Shown piece after piece: positions 11,225 through 22,698 of a stretch of 64,000 nt of DNA (its first letter is position 1; every line of letters starts with the position of its first letter). This DNA comes from Siphonodentalium dalli. Its lineage: Eukaryota > Mollusca > Scaphopoda > Gadilida > Siphonodentaliidae. The stretch spans positions 130,770,754 to 130,834,753 of the forward strand of contig CP136061.1 of the NCBI GenBank assembly GCA_032622095.1, read 5' to 3'. A program made the translations under genes and the position numbers. Under the pieces are notes generated by a model. The model did no database searches and was not told the origin of the DNA. It worked only from the letters and a program-made list of their open reading frames with translations.

Positions 11225-12059
11225 ATAAATATGTCGAATTTCAACATAAAATAGATTTTTTATTATAAATGTAATATCAGTGAATATAATATAAATTAGA
11301 ATATCACAATGGGTTCTTTCACTTTGTCCTTCTTCAACAGTACAAACCGGAAACAGTATTGGTACACGCAAGTGAATCGGTCGCACGCGCGAGCTAGTGT
11401 GAAAGTATATTATTCTATATCCCCTTCTGGGTGATATCGATGTTATCTAAACGCGTTTTTTTCTATAATTCACTGTTGAGCGTATAATAAATAATATTAT
11501 ACACTTAAGTGAAGTGGCGTGGCGACTTGGTGTCTCGCCTCCAAACCCAAAAGAATAGTTTAACAATTTCTATATTATAAAATGGATTCTTCTCTTCTGT
11601 TATAAAATTATTCATTTGAGTGCTGTTCGTGTAGTAAAATCAGACGACAGGCGGATGCAAAGATAATATAAGTAAAGATGGATTTGTATTAATTGGTGGG
11701 AACTGTTCAGATAATAAGTTGAACAGAACGGCCTATGCGTGTATAAAGTCATGTCATCCTGTACTGGTTGTGTATAACGTTTACATCTCCTTGATTAGAG
11801 GAATAGACAATGGTTTATTGGCAAACGTGCATACATTATACATTAAATACAAATCATGGATGTAAATATAACGTATCTAAATGTTGGTATTGTATGTCAG
11901 TTTCTTGGTCAGTGGGGATCAGTGTGATATAGAAAATTACATCACACTGTATGTGTGCAATTTTGGCTGGAGTGGACAATTGGCTGTCTTCGTGTCCACC
12001 CCACTTAACTAGTGAATATATTCACGTAAACCAAAATGTAAAATATCGCTACGTGTTGA

Positions 12060-12176
12060 GTAGATCATGTCACGAACCTCTACTCTGACTAACGGGTGTT
12101 AGCCACCCGTTAGCCACCCGTTAGCCATCCGTTAGCCACCCGTTAGCCAGAGTAGAGATTCATGGCATGATCTACG
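12060..12176. mobile_element. Hairpin element with 11-bp minisatellite core
   Basis: Inverted arms of about 24 bp (TAGATCATGTCACGAACCTC on the left, its near complement on the right) enclose about five units of an 11-bp repeat CACCCGTTAGC. The first unit is itself inverted, so the whole can fold. It lies 220 bp from SLC22 exon 2. Confidence 0.75.
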
Positions 12177-12393
12177 TGTTGAGTAAAAATCAACCGTCTG
12201 TGAGGCGTAACTGTTAATGGGTCCAGGCAGATTAAATCGGACCTTTGTGTGAGGCAAGTGGCGATATGCACACCAAACTGCACCAATTGTCACCAAAGTG
12301 TATCATAGTAAACCAACACACACAGTATGACATCGCAAATGTGGTACGTATGACATGCCCATGCCATATACACTCTCACAGAACTGAACATAC

Positions 12394-12613
12394 CTCGGAC
12401 GTTGCTGTACTGTCGAATACATCGTTTGCGTATACCCACTTGCTGCATCTTTCTGTAACATTCCGTAGAGTGATATCTGAGTAGATCTCACATGGATTGT
12501 ATATCTCCCCATTCTCTTTTTTGTCGCTGGGTGGAATTGTCAAGTTGACAAGATCTTGGTGGTGAGGGTCTTGTATAGCGTACGTATCGTTCGGGAGATT
12601 TGGGATCGCACAT
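12394..12613 (-). CDS. SLC22-type transporter, exon 2 (extracellular loop)
   Basis: This 220-nt exon encodes residues 48-121, the large loop between TM1 and TM2. The acceptor is TTTTCACTTCAG and the donor GAG|GTATGT. One nt completes the Arg codon split by the first exon, giving PDHR-CAIP, and it ends in phase 0 before FNLVCDD. Visible features are Cys49, Cys89 and Cys104, three N-glycosylation sequons (NDT, NLT, NVT), and CSKWVYANDVFDSTATSE, which fits the family pattern CxxWxYDxSxF.STxxxE. It has no internal ATG and is easy to miss. A different frame on the same strand, with a Met start, is a shadow. Confidence 0.93.
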
Positions 12614-12696
12614 CTGAAGTGAAAAGGAGGTTGAGACCTATATAATCGGGTGCATCTTAACCCATTTATCTACTAAATGGAATGATGATGAAGATG

Positions 12697-12737
<41 letters not shown>
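12697..12737. repeat. (ATT)n microsatellite
   Basis: About 13 ATT triplets in tandem follow a GAT-rich lead-in and are followed by a GAC/GAT-rich stretch. It lies in intron 1, 80 bp upstream of exon 2 on the minus strand. Confidence 0.95.
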
Positions 12738-13225
12738 GACGACGGCGATGACGATGATGCTATAGATAACGATATGGATAAGTTAAGCACTATTTAATAA
12801 TCTGTAGTACTGTTGTCGTTTATGGTGATTTTTTAGATGTTGTTGCTGTGGTTACGACGACGATGATGACGATGATCCATGTCCGCTTAATGTATATAGT
12901 CATGTTCGAAATGGAATAAAAGTGAAAGGTGCGGGCATTTTTCTTTCAGAAGCTTTTGAGAATTGTTTCTAAAGGTATTTTTTATATGTCCTTCAAATGG
13001 TTGAGACAGTTGTGTCTAAATGTAATTTGTAATCTGATTCCAAAAAAAAAACAATGTTGGCAACTCGACCAATAATTATTTCTGACCTAAAATGACAATT
13101 CAAAATGGCCGATATAATAATCAGTTAAAATTCGAAAATCATCCGTAATATTATGAAACAGGTTCATCAATACCCAATGCGACACAATTTGCCATCATAT
13201 AGCCAAAATTGGTCACAAAAAATCC

Positions 13226-13441
13226 TTATTTATTATTGCAGTCAGTTCCACAATTGCAGAGTGGTGTGCAGGGTAACTCTGATTTTCTACATGTACACCT
13301 TGCTGTTACACACCCCTTCTTGCACCCACATTTGACTATTTCGAGACATGATTTTGGAATGGGTTCTAGTGACACGGTTGGATCCAATCGACCATTTTCT
13401 TCTTTCCATCTCATTGTTGAATGATCCGGTAATGTTTGCAC
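13226..13441 (-). pseudogene. Cys-rich tail fragment of a transposon-type protein
   Basis: The 71-residue frame carries a dense cysteine pattern, KCGCKKGC..RCTCRK.ELPCT.LCNCG..C. Preceding it are a W-K-..-G-x-L-x-P stretch and E-P-I-P. This layout is known from the C-termini of many repeat-encoded animal proteins and resembles the CXC class of zinc-binding domains. No upstream part is visible, and the frame sits inside intron 1 next to other repeats. It is probably a relic of a mobile element, and the family is inferred from memory of the pattern only. Confidence 0.5.
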
Positions 13442-13539
13442 ATGAATGGTTGCTTGTTGGAAATTTTCTGACCTTATGGTTGGGGGGGGGGGGGTCTCAG
13501 GTTGGAAATTTCCAACAATTGGAAATCTTGAGGCCAGTC
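13430..13539. repeat. Poly-G / TTGGAAA repeat family member
   Basis: A run of 12 G is followed by TCAGGTTGGAAATTTCCAAC and a short unique tail. Relatives lie at 14960-15080, 17240-17480 and elsewhere. Here it is split by the 3.7 kb element at 13540 and resumes at 17237. Confidence 0.75.
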
Positions 13540-14479
13540 CACTGTGTAGGAACTGTTACATCGGAAATCGTTCTATCGCCGGTAGTGTGATGGTTCTTGC
13601 CTGATTTGTTACGGTTCCTGATGATTGAAAATAATCATTTTTGTGACAAAATCACGCATAATTATAGATATCTTGAATATATTAAACTTTCCTGAATGAA
13701 CAGAGGCTGCAGAAGTGCCGTGTTATCGAAACCTGAACTCTAGACCACAATTAACTCGGTATTAGCGAGTTAACCCGTAAATATCAACATGTATACCACT
13801 GAAAATCAAATCACGTGGACGCAATTTCTTTGTTTTTCGTGGCGTATAATTATAAAATATGAAACGCATTCTGAAGACAAACACTGACTATAAAGTGTAC
13901 CCGTGTTATTCCTTTGTAAAATAGCTGAGACAGTATCCCGATAGGGGTTGATAATTGGGAGATGTGACCTCGTAATCAACACGGGTGCGTGTTACGGTTC
14001 TATTTCAAACCGATCATGGCTGTGACGGTTCTGTCCATGAGATTTATTGAACGATTTCTGCACTTGGGTCCGAAAATCGTCTTGTGTATCTGACATTTTA
14101 AACCAGATAATGACTGTAGCTTATGTAATTTGCATAATAGAACAGGTATATTAAGAAATAACACAATAAATACCTAATACGGGAGATTAAGTGACATTAA
14201 TAGGCAGAAATAAAATATTGAAAGTCCCGATGAGTATTGTATCATAATCATGCCCGCCTATATAAATGACCAATGGTAATATAAATCTACCCTCAGGAGA
14301 ATATGATATGTTATATTCATTTACTTAATCTGGGCATTATTGAAAGATCCATGTGTGACAACATTTCAATGCCAGCGCCATCATATTTCCTCCTCTGAAG
14401 TCCGCCTGGGGGACATTTACACATGTTTGTCGCCCAGACATGAATATAACTTATGAAATCATGTTCAACTGAATCACTG

Positions 14480-15100
14480 ATAGGTTATGACGTGATTGTG
14501 GTGGTGGGGGGGGGGGGGGGGGCTTGGGGAGGGTTTGCTTAATTTGTGTCTATCCCCAACTTTGGTCAAAATGTTCAACAGTTACAAATTTCTTATCTTA
14601 CAATAGATTGGTTTGAAATTTAACACCAACAATATGTTGAAATTGTTCTCTTAATTTGATTTGACAACAATTTAATAGTGGGGATTTTGTCGTTTTTAGA
14701 CTAACATTTGCATACTTTCCTGCACTTTAAACATGTAATCAACCATATTTGACATATACAAATGGACACCTCTTCTTTAGAGTTGATCCAAAACTCATGA
14801 TGGGTGGACATGAAGTACTAGTAGGGAGCAGGTGTGATCTAGTTTCTATATCACATTTACCCCCCCCCCCCCAATTGGCAAGAAACTGGTTTAATGGACA
14901 CATAATCTAATTCCATATATATAGTATGCTTTGTATTAAATAATGTATGCTCTTTTGCAAAATAAATCATCTCTCTCCATCTGTTGGGAACATTTCCAAT
15001 CTTGTGGGGTGGGGCGCCAGGTTGGAAACTTCCAACACTTGGGAATCTTGAAGCCAGTCTATATGTTTTTTGCAATTTTCAGGTTCAGATATCCACATTT
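14480..15100. repeat. Poly-G/poly-C bounded repeat inside the hAT-like element
   Basis: A G-run (about 14505-14521) and a C-run (about 14863-14876) bound AT-rich sequence with TTTGGTCAAAATGTTCAACA and CACCAACAATATGTTGAAAT. The same blocks recur at 43850-44060. The part after 14950 holds another TTGGAAACTTCCAAC block. Confidence 0.65.
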
Positions 15101-15454
15101 TCTCACTGGGCCCATGTATCCTGAGTTTCTCCCCCGGTTTGCATGGTGGCCAATCAAAGGCTACTGATCAATTCACTTCAGAATGGTATACAATCTAGAG
15201 CTATAATGTGTCATGCAGTTGGGGAAAACCAAAGCCCAGGCCTTGTGCACGAGTTTGGTCTGTTTCAAGGGGATGGTGCGGTTGGAAATTCCAAGGTGGA
15301 CGCCCCAACATTGGATACCCTCCAGCCCACGTCCCTGCCTACTTGACACGTTAGTAGCGAGGAATAATAATGTGCCTTGTAATAGCCAGGTTCAGACACC
15401 CATAACACTAATTTTTAATGATTCATTTGTATGAATGTTTAGCTAATAATTCAA

Positions 15455-15770
15455 ACAATCTGTTACTGCATGTTGAATTTAATAACTGAGCATTCCTACA
15501 AATGAATCAATAGGAATCAAGTAGCTGCTCTTTATAGCACATTTAGTCATCAAAGAATTAACATCCATATAATAATATTTGTAACTGCATGATTCTTTTC
15601 TCTTTTTTATATGTTACTGCTTGTTGAACTTATTAGCTAAGAATTCCTACAAATTAATCAATAGGATTCAAGTCAATTCTCATTACAGCGCATTTAGTAA
15701 CCAAAGGCTTAACATCCATATAATAATATTTGTAACTGTAGGATTCTTTGCTTTTTTATATCTTCTATTA
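15455..15770. repeat. Tandem duplication, ~155 bp x2
   Basis: Two adjacent copies share TGTTACTGC.TGTTGAA, AATTCCTACAAATTAATCAA-type and ACATCCATATAATAATATTT blocks. They differ by scattered substitutions. It lies within the hAT-like element and is AT-rich with no gene. Confidence 0.8.
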
Positions 15771-16129
15771 AAAAATCAGAGATCCCTAGTCAATCTAAAA
15801 TATGATTGAATGGAAGATTACCGTGCTTGTATATGCTTTAATAGCTGCATATTCTAGAATTCTAGAATTTAACCTAGATAATCAGCATCCAGCAAGCGGA
15901 TGCCCGACATAAACTTCATAAACTGCGTAATCAGAGCATTGTATGGGTGTCAACTAACTTTTAACGTCTTATTTTTGGCTTTTTGTTGAGTAAAATACGT
16001 CTACGAAAATAGAAAACACTAGCCGATGTGCCCGACACTCTTCGTCCGGGCTATTTAGGGATTTTTTTGTGATCGTCTCCGCCTGGGCAAACTATTGTTC
16101 GATCGGCCCGGAAACATGGCTATATGAGC

Positions 16130-16512
16130 GAATATGCATGGTCAAGGTCAAGGACATGGTCGCACGTGAAATTGGACCCACCCATATTGTTCACGGGATC
16201 AAAGTAGGCCTACATTATACCAAATTTGAGTCGGATTGGTCGAGGTCCAGAAAGATGCCTATATGAGCGAGGTCAAGGTCAAGGACACGGTCGCAATTGA
16301 AATTGGACCCGCCCATATTGTTCCCGTGATCAAAGTAGAACCAGCTACCAAATTTGAGTGGGATCGGTCGAGGTCCAGAAACATGCATATATGAGCGTAT
16401 TTGAGCGAAGTCAAGGTCAAGGATACGGACGAACGTGAAATTGGACCCGCCCATATTGTTCCCCGGATCAAAGTAGGCCTACACACCAAATTTGAGTCGG
16501 ATCGGTCGAGCA
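16130..16512. repeat. Tandem array, ~135 bp x3
   Basis: Three successive copies carry AAGGTCAAGGA, GAAATTGGACCC.CCCATAT and ACCAAATTTGAGTCGGAT. The last ends beside ATACATACATACAG. Minus-strand frames across it (repeating DLDR.DSNLV) reflect the unit and are not genes. The AAATTTG...GGTC style is typical of intergenic repeats in marine invertebrates. Confidence 0.85.
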
Positions 16513-17239
16513 GTTTTTCGAGTCTATAACACAAATACATACATACAGAAGTTCCAAAATATATAATAGATAAAATACAAGACAGATAACACTATATATC
16601 CCGTCTACGCTCACGCTTTACGAAGTCCAGCGCAATGAAATTTCACAATTGTTAACCGGCTGTTGACTCATGGAAATGCCGGGCGGGCAAAACGCGTTAT
16701 TTTTCAAACTAGCTGGCGACTTTGTGAATTTTGATAGGCGTAACACAGCTTATTAGATAAGCATAGAAAGGCAGTGTAATTCGTCGAAATTAATGACAAG
16801 TGGTGCAAATTTCAACTTAATGCATAGTTTGTTGTGTTTATATTTGTATACTTTCACAAAATTGGCAGTTTGAACCATGTACCATGGCAAATATTAGCAA
16901 TAGTTTTACCCGTATAGAACGATTAATGGGGATAGAACCGACTCGATTAGGAGAGAACCCAAACAATAATAAAAATTCGCGGTTCTTGTCGTTGTTATGA
17001 CTCGCACAATGAATTTTTCGTTATTAACACGCTCATTAGTGCCACAGATTGTTATGGGATCGAAAATAACTAATCGAATTATCACCTAGATGCCTCAAAA
17101 TTGCGTTTTAACTGTAAAAAAGTCGTGAAAATGTATAATTTCGATCAGCAAGAACCGTCACAAATCAGGCAAGAACCATCACAAACCGGCGATAGAACGA
17201 TTTCCGATGTAACAGTTCCTACACAGTGGGCCAGTCTAG

Positions 17240-17640
17240 GTGTTAGGAGTCTGCAATTTCAGGTTAGGATATAAAAATGTTCTCAGTGTATTCCGTTCCG
17301 CTCCTGCATGGCCGTGGCAACAATTGGATACCAATGATAGAATAATGCTACCATCCAGACCGTGGCGGAGCAGTAATTTGGGAAATTAAACCCCAAAGGG
17401 GTGCAGTTGTAAATTCCAAGGTGGAAAGCCCCTCCCCAACGCGGAAACCATCTAGTCACGTCCCTGCTTGTGGATTTCCATGAATAGGCCTAGGCCTAAT
17501 TGAGTTTAGGCTACACCAGGTGGACACAATTCCACCTCCAGTTATATGCTGTATAACATATCATGCCTATATAACTGTGGGGCGGGGGGGGGGGGGTTGT
17601 GTACTGCCAAATAGGAATTTACAATTGCACCATGAGTCAC
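17240..17640. repeat. Continuation of poly-G / TTCCAAGG repeat
   Basis: Sequence continuing from the interrupted host repeat includes GTTGTAAATTCCAAGGTGG and a G-run near 17581-17596. A related block with TTGGAAATTCCAAGGTGGAC occurs at about 15280. Confidence 0.55.
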
Positions 17641-17929
17641 CCCTTTCGTTAAAGAAAATGCTGAGCTGCAAAACGGAGTTCAGTCCCCTCGATTTGCGCC
17701 CTGCATGGGTATGGGGTCGAACATGGGCTACATGTAACTATATTTGAACAACCCGCCCTTAATTCGATATTTTCAAACCGGTACCTTAAATCCACTTCGT
17801 GGTTTGCTCTATAATATTTACTTGGGAAATGTTTCCCCGCATCGAAATAGGTCGATAAATACATGTCACAAAAAGATGCATTGATGTCATAACAAATACA
17901 ACATTGACCACGATGTTTGCAAGGACGCG

Positions 17930-18635
17930 GATCTTCGATTTTGAAGATCCCCCGAATATTGCCGAGCCGATTCGGGTATCTCCGGGGGATCTTCAACATC
18001 GGAGATCTGAGTATACTTCGCTGTTGTTTTTGTTGATGTTGACTGCAGTTGTGTATTTTATTTGATGTTATAATTTACATTTATTTGTGTACTCTGCGAT
18101 TATACCGTATATGTAATAAAGACGAATTAACAATTAGTTAATTATTGAATGTCAATTAATCATGAATGAAAATTGTTTTTTAATCATGCAGACGATATTT
18201 ATATACGTCTAGAGTTTGACTTTGAACAGACACAGAACAGTCAGTTACGGTGGTGTAGAACGCCACCAGACGTTACGAAAAAGACTTTAAAAAAAAAAAA
18301 TAAGCGCACAAAGTAAATAAAAAAATTGTTACTATTGAAAACCCCAATTCCAACATGCTATACTCGTGTTCACTGCACTATCAATCGGTACCTATTTATA
18401 CAGTGCTTAAATAGGTACACATTTCACGCTTCGACTTGACTGTGGTGTTTGTTCCTTCAATACGGCGAAATTCATTTATGAAACTTGGCATGTATGGATT
18501 AGAGTTATGTCCCGTAGCTCGGGTGTTACAAATTGGGGATCTGTTCGGAGTATGTGCAGAATACACCCAGACGTCAAACCGAGTAATGCCGAATATCTTT
18601 CGGTAGGAATCGGGGGATCTTCAAAATCGAAGATC
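17930..18635. mobile_element. Inverted-repeat element, ~706 bp
   Basis: Both ends carry the same 27-bp inverted repeat, GATCTTCGATTTTGAAGATC plus CCCCCGA. That terminal motif is itself a palindrome, and a further hairpin with CCGGGGGATCTTC lies at 17978-17994. The interior is AT-rich without a coding signal. No target duplication is evident, so element status is inferred. Confidence 0.55.
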
Positions 18636-19032
18636 AGATAAATTGCACGATGTTTGGGTACCAAAAAATCAGCTATTTAGTAGTATTTACACGGAGCGTT
18701 CCAGAAATGTCATACATAAAGAGCGTTCGTTTCATTTATGTGCGAAAAATTTAAACAGCTGGAAAATGGCCATGTAAAGTATTTACCAAACAATATGACG
18801 CCAATGCATTCAATGTTTCGTGTAATTGTCAACCAGGCCATTCTTGTATGATTACTAGTACTAGCACATACGCAATGGCAGGGATGGTATATTGAGGGGT
18901 GAAGGAAAGGGTGTACTATACTAGTATTTGCTTTCGAGCCTCCCGCGGAAGTTTTTAGTTTCCAAAATATGTACATGTAGGCCTACCTATTCATGGTATC
19001 CGAATTAGTGACGTAGGTACAGGATATTTTTG

Positions 19033-19215
19033 TCGGGGGGGGGGGGTGTGAACATTCAATTTCCAAACTGAATCCTTTTAAATCAGACACCAAACTCCTT
19101 GTTTCTCGAGTTTCTATTTGCACCCCCCCCCCCCCCCGCTTTTGGATTGAAATTTACCACTCAGCACCCAGGGTTTAATTGGAACATAAATTTCCAAATG
19201 GTGTTAATTTCAGAC
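19033..19215. repeat. Poly-G and poly-C paired repeat
   Basis: A G-run (about 19036-19046) and a C-run (about 19122-19137) lie about 90 bp apart with AATTTCCAAA blocks outside and between them. The two runs can pair as a hairpin. Same loose family as other poly-G/C loci in the window. Confidence 0.6.
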
Positions 19216-19589
19216 AATTTTTAAGTCTAAAAGTTGAAATAATATATGTTACTGGAGGTGTAAACAAAACATTTCCTACTGATTGTTGGAAAATCACACA
19301 ATGAAAACATATTCAACCTATACGTACATAAAGTTACAAGTATTAAATGATGTGTCAGACATGACAACTGCAAAGTTCTGTTTTTCACCAAATTTGGCGG
19401 GTGAGAACCAATCGGCATCCCTGTCGTCAAGTTCCTCCTCTTACATCCACCGACAATCTCTGGAGTCAAGTCACATGATGTTTGTTATGCGCCCCGCTGA
19501 CCAGCAATGGGCATGCATCTATAGAACTTTGCAAAAAATAATTTCATTTTACAAACTTTACATTACGTGCGTATCATTTTGCATTGTTT

Positions 19590-19740
19590 ACGCCAAAGAA
19601 TCACGTCATATTGACGCGTTGTGTCAATGTTCAAATGACTGGAGCTGTTGGAAGGAAGTTATGACGCAAACTCCATACAGCGCCCTCTACGTTACACTGC
19701 GAAATAGCAGTAGAGGATAGCTGCTATCCGTGATTAGGCG
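19590..19740. repeat. Left inverted copy of a GGATAGCTGCTATCC repeat
   Basis: GAGGATAGCTGCTATCCGTG and surrounding ATGACG..AACTCCA..CAG sequence occur here and, in inverted orientation, at about 26430-26530. The core is a palindrome (GGATAGC-T-GCTATCC). A frame of 145 residues across this stretch is not supported as a gene. Confidence 0.6.
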
Positions 19741-20592
19741 ATACTTCTGCGCATGACTCGCCGGAAGTTATAACACCATAGAAACGAGAAAGCGTCATGC
19801 TCAATATACGTACTTGACTACTTTGCGTACATTTTTGTTACGTTACCTTGCGTTTTACAAATTTACATTTTCGACAGTTTTGGAAATTTAGAAACGCTAA
19901 AACAGCATTATTGCACTTAAATGAAAAAGTATATAATATCATAGAGTTGTGCGCTGTTTCGAGATATATGAATCATGATTCGATTGTCGATTCTGAACGT
20001 TTTCATCACACAGTTCGAACTTCTGTATCAGACTCGGAGGCAATTTTGGCCAAGTCCATACCAATTACCATTGTTATAATTTTATTTTAGAATATAATTT
20101 TCTTCTTAATCACAGATGCGCATATTAATATATGTTTTTTCCATCTAATGTTGTAATTACATTACTAAAACACTGAAAAAACCGCCCAGTTTCAAGTTGC
20201 TGTAGTATTTTAAATAATTAACCATAAGATATGGTATTTGGCTCATTGGAGTCATTGAATCATTAATAATTAATTCTGCAAAATTGAGGCAAACACGTAT
20301 TTGAAGGCATACAATTCGAAAAATACTTAAAGAATCTGGGAACGGTTTTCACAAGTACCTTAATCTGGATAAAGGTACATGGTTTTCAGTTCTGGATTCA
20401 GCAAATTGAGTTTGACAAAATAGGCATGATATTTGTATGACATATGAATTGAATTTTTTTATACACATCCATGAATATCCATAAATTGATGATTTCAGCA
20501 AATTTTCCCAATTTTTATCACAAAATTCACCTATTTTCTTTTTTGTCGATTTTTGCTGATATTGAGTTTGTTGTTTATGGAGGGTTTCTGTA

Positions 20593-21183
20593 TTGGAGGC
20601 CCTTTTCACATTTATTATTTATTTACGCTCAAGCTCAAATATTTGCGCTTAAGCACAAATATTTGCGCTTAAACGCAAATAACCTCTAACATTTGCGCTA
20701 AAGCGCAAATAAAAATTAATATACATTGATCCCCCCTGAATTAATTTTAAATGGCACAGGCCTAAACACATCACTAAAGTTTATATTTCCCCACCATATG
20801 AGGGAAACAATCCCCAAGTAACCCAAAGATCTGTTTTATCTGTGCAGGATATGTCCCTTTAATAAAACATACTTGAGCTCTGGGAGTGAGGCACCAATTC
20901 TTGGGACACCAGGGACAGAGATGCTGATATGCATATGGATTTTTTTCCCTTCAACTTTCCAGTCTGTATGGGGCTACTACTATATGGGCCCATGATAATA
21001 TAATATGAGATGGACTCAATCATTCACATCAGAGGGATGTAAGGGAGTGCTAGGTATTTGCACTTAAGCGCAAATAAATTGATAGACACATATTTGCGCT
21101 TAAGCGTAAATGATTTACTACGCTTAAGCACAAATATTTGCGCTTAAGCGCAAATAAATAATAAATGTGAAAAGGGCCTCCCA
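20593..21183. mobile_element. TA-flanked TIR element, copy 1 (591 bp)
   Basis: Ends read TTGGAGGCCCTTTTCACATT and its near complement, with TA on each side (20591-20592, 21184-21185). Subterminal arrays of ATTTGCGCTTAAGCGCAAAT, a 20-bp palindrome, lie at both ends. The interior (CTCTGGGAGTGAGGC, GGACACCAGGGACAGAGATG) matches the complement of copy 2. TA duplications fit Tc1/mariner-like or similar elements. No transposase. Confidence 0.82.
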
Positions 21184-21433
21184 TATTTATGTGCCGGTAC
21201 TTATTTCAGCAAAAACAAATTATGTTGCAATTAATTACGGGCTTGGAATATTTTCTCATAAATGCACTGGAGTCTGGACTAGTGACGTGAATTAAGCGAA
21301 TGAGACGAGCAGTTCACAAGTCAAAATCAGTTGGCGATATCTGGCTAGCAAGGGGATATTGCTGAGCTATTTAATTTTGATTATTATTTAATATATTAAT
21401 AAATAATTGTTTTTTAATTTTACTTGTTGCTTA

Positions 21434-22292
21434 TGGGAGGCCCTTTTCACATTTATTATTTATTTGCGCTTAAGCGCAAATATTTGTGCTTAAGCGTAAA
21501 TCATAAATGCGCAAATCATTTACGCTTAAGCGCAAATATGTGGCTATCAATTTATTTGCGCTTAAGCGCAAATCATTTGGGCTTAAGCGCATATACCTAA
21601 CACTCCCTTACATCCCTCTTATGTGAATGATTGAGTCCATCTCATATTATATTATAATGGGCCCATAGTAGTAGCCCCATAGAGACTGGAAAGTTGAAGA
21701 AAAACAATCCATATGCATATCAGCATCTCTGTCCCTGGTGTCCCAAAAATTGGTGCCTCACTACCAGAGCTCAAGTATATTTTATTAAAGGGACATCTCC
21801 TGCACAGATATATATACCATTTCCATGGCCATAAATAGGGAATTAGGGGTTACTGGGGGTTTGCTTCCCTCATATGGTGTACTTATTTACTTGAAATAGG
21901 GGAAAAACCCCTATTTTCATAATATCAGCATCCCTGTCCCGAAGAATGTGTGTCTCCATCCCAGAGATATAGCATATTTTATAAAAGAGACATATCCTGC
22001 ACAGATCTATACCATTTCCATGGTCATACAACATATCTTGAGGTTACTGGGGATTGTTTCCCTCATATGGTGGGGCTATATAAACTTTAGTGATGTGTTT
22101 AGGCCTGTGCCATTTAAAATTAATTCAGGGGGATCAATGCATATTAATTTTTATTTGGGTTTAAGCGCAAATGATTTCTGCTTAAGCGCAAATGATTTCC
22201 GCTTAAGCGCAAATATGATCTATTTGCGCTTAAGTGCAAATGATTTGAGCTTAAGCGTAAAAATAAATAATAAATGTGAAAAGGGCCTCCCA
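21434..22292. mobile_element. TA-flanked TIR element, copy 2, inverted (859 bp)
   Basis: Ends read TGGGAGGCCCTTTTCACATT with TA at 21432-21433 and 22293-22294. It is the inverse of copy 1, only 250 bp away, so the pair makes a 1.7 kb foldback. It is longer because an internal stretch of about 190 bp (ATCAGCATC.CTGTCCC through ATACCATTTCCATGG) is duplicated at about 21718-21830 and 21926-22025. Palindromic GCGCTTAAGCGC blocks flank both ends. Confidence 0.82.
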
Positions 22293-22351
22293 TAGTTGTT
22301 GGTATTTATTCTCCAATATCAGTTAGATGGCTCAACAATGGTTGTTTCATA

Positions 22352-22394
22352 TGGGAGGCCCTTTCACATTTATTATTTATTTGCGCTTAAGCGC
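22352..22394. mobile_element. Isolated end of the same TA-flanked family
   Basis: Only the terminal 43 bp remain: TGGGAGGCCCTTTCACATTT onward to GCGCTTAAGCGC, preceded by TA. The rest is absent, so this is a solo end or truncated copy 60 bp from copy 2. Confidence 0.75.
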
Positions 22395-22698
22395 CCGTAA
22401 CAAACTGTTCCACAAGCCAGAAGATTTTCAAACTTGAAGAGCCAAATGTCAACACAATGAAACATTGTTTACATCGATTATAGTTTCATACTATTTTTAA
22501 GTTAATATTGAATTGATGAAGGAATGGAGCTACGAATGAGTGACTCCATAATATTAGTAATTGACTGGCAAATTAATTGCACAAAGCTTTCAAACTTTGT
22601 ATAATATGTAACCGCGTACAGAGAATGTCAGAAGGAGGCATCTTTGTTGAAGACTTATAATCAGTTTGTCCATATTCTGCCAAGATAAATTATATTAA

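Larger units (their letters stand above)
13540..17228. mobile_element. hAT/P-like element with 8-bp target duplication, 3689 bp
   Basis: The termini are inverted repeats starting CACTGTGTAGGAACTGTTAC and matching closely for about 85 bp (13540-13650 and 17120-17228). Both ends are flanked by GGCCAGTC (13532-13539 and 17229-17236). An 8-bp duplication with a CA-TG style end fits the hAT superfamily; P elements also duplicate 8 bp. The host repeat reads through: a related copy at about 15035-15080 shows the uninterrupted site. Inside I find only repeats (poly-G/C family, a tandem duplication, a 135-bp array) and no transposase, so it is non-autonomous or gutted. Confidence 0.85.

Noticed and set aside
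12303-12512. Minus-strand 69-residue frame with a Met start
   Set aside because: It is an alternate frame over SLC22 exon 2. The correct frame has family motifs, proper splice borders and matching phases.
16215-16540. Minus-strand frames with repeated DLDR.DSNLV
   Set aside because: Translation of a three-unit 135-bp tandem repeat; no start, splice or domain support.
19283-19720. 145-residue plus-strand frame
   Set aside because: No known motif, Ser run, and its 3' end lies in an inverted repeat. Probably chance.
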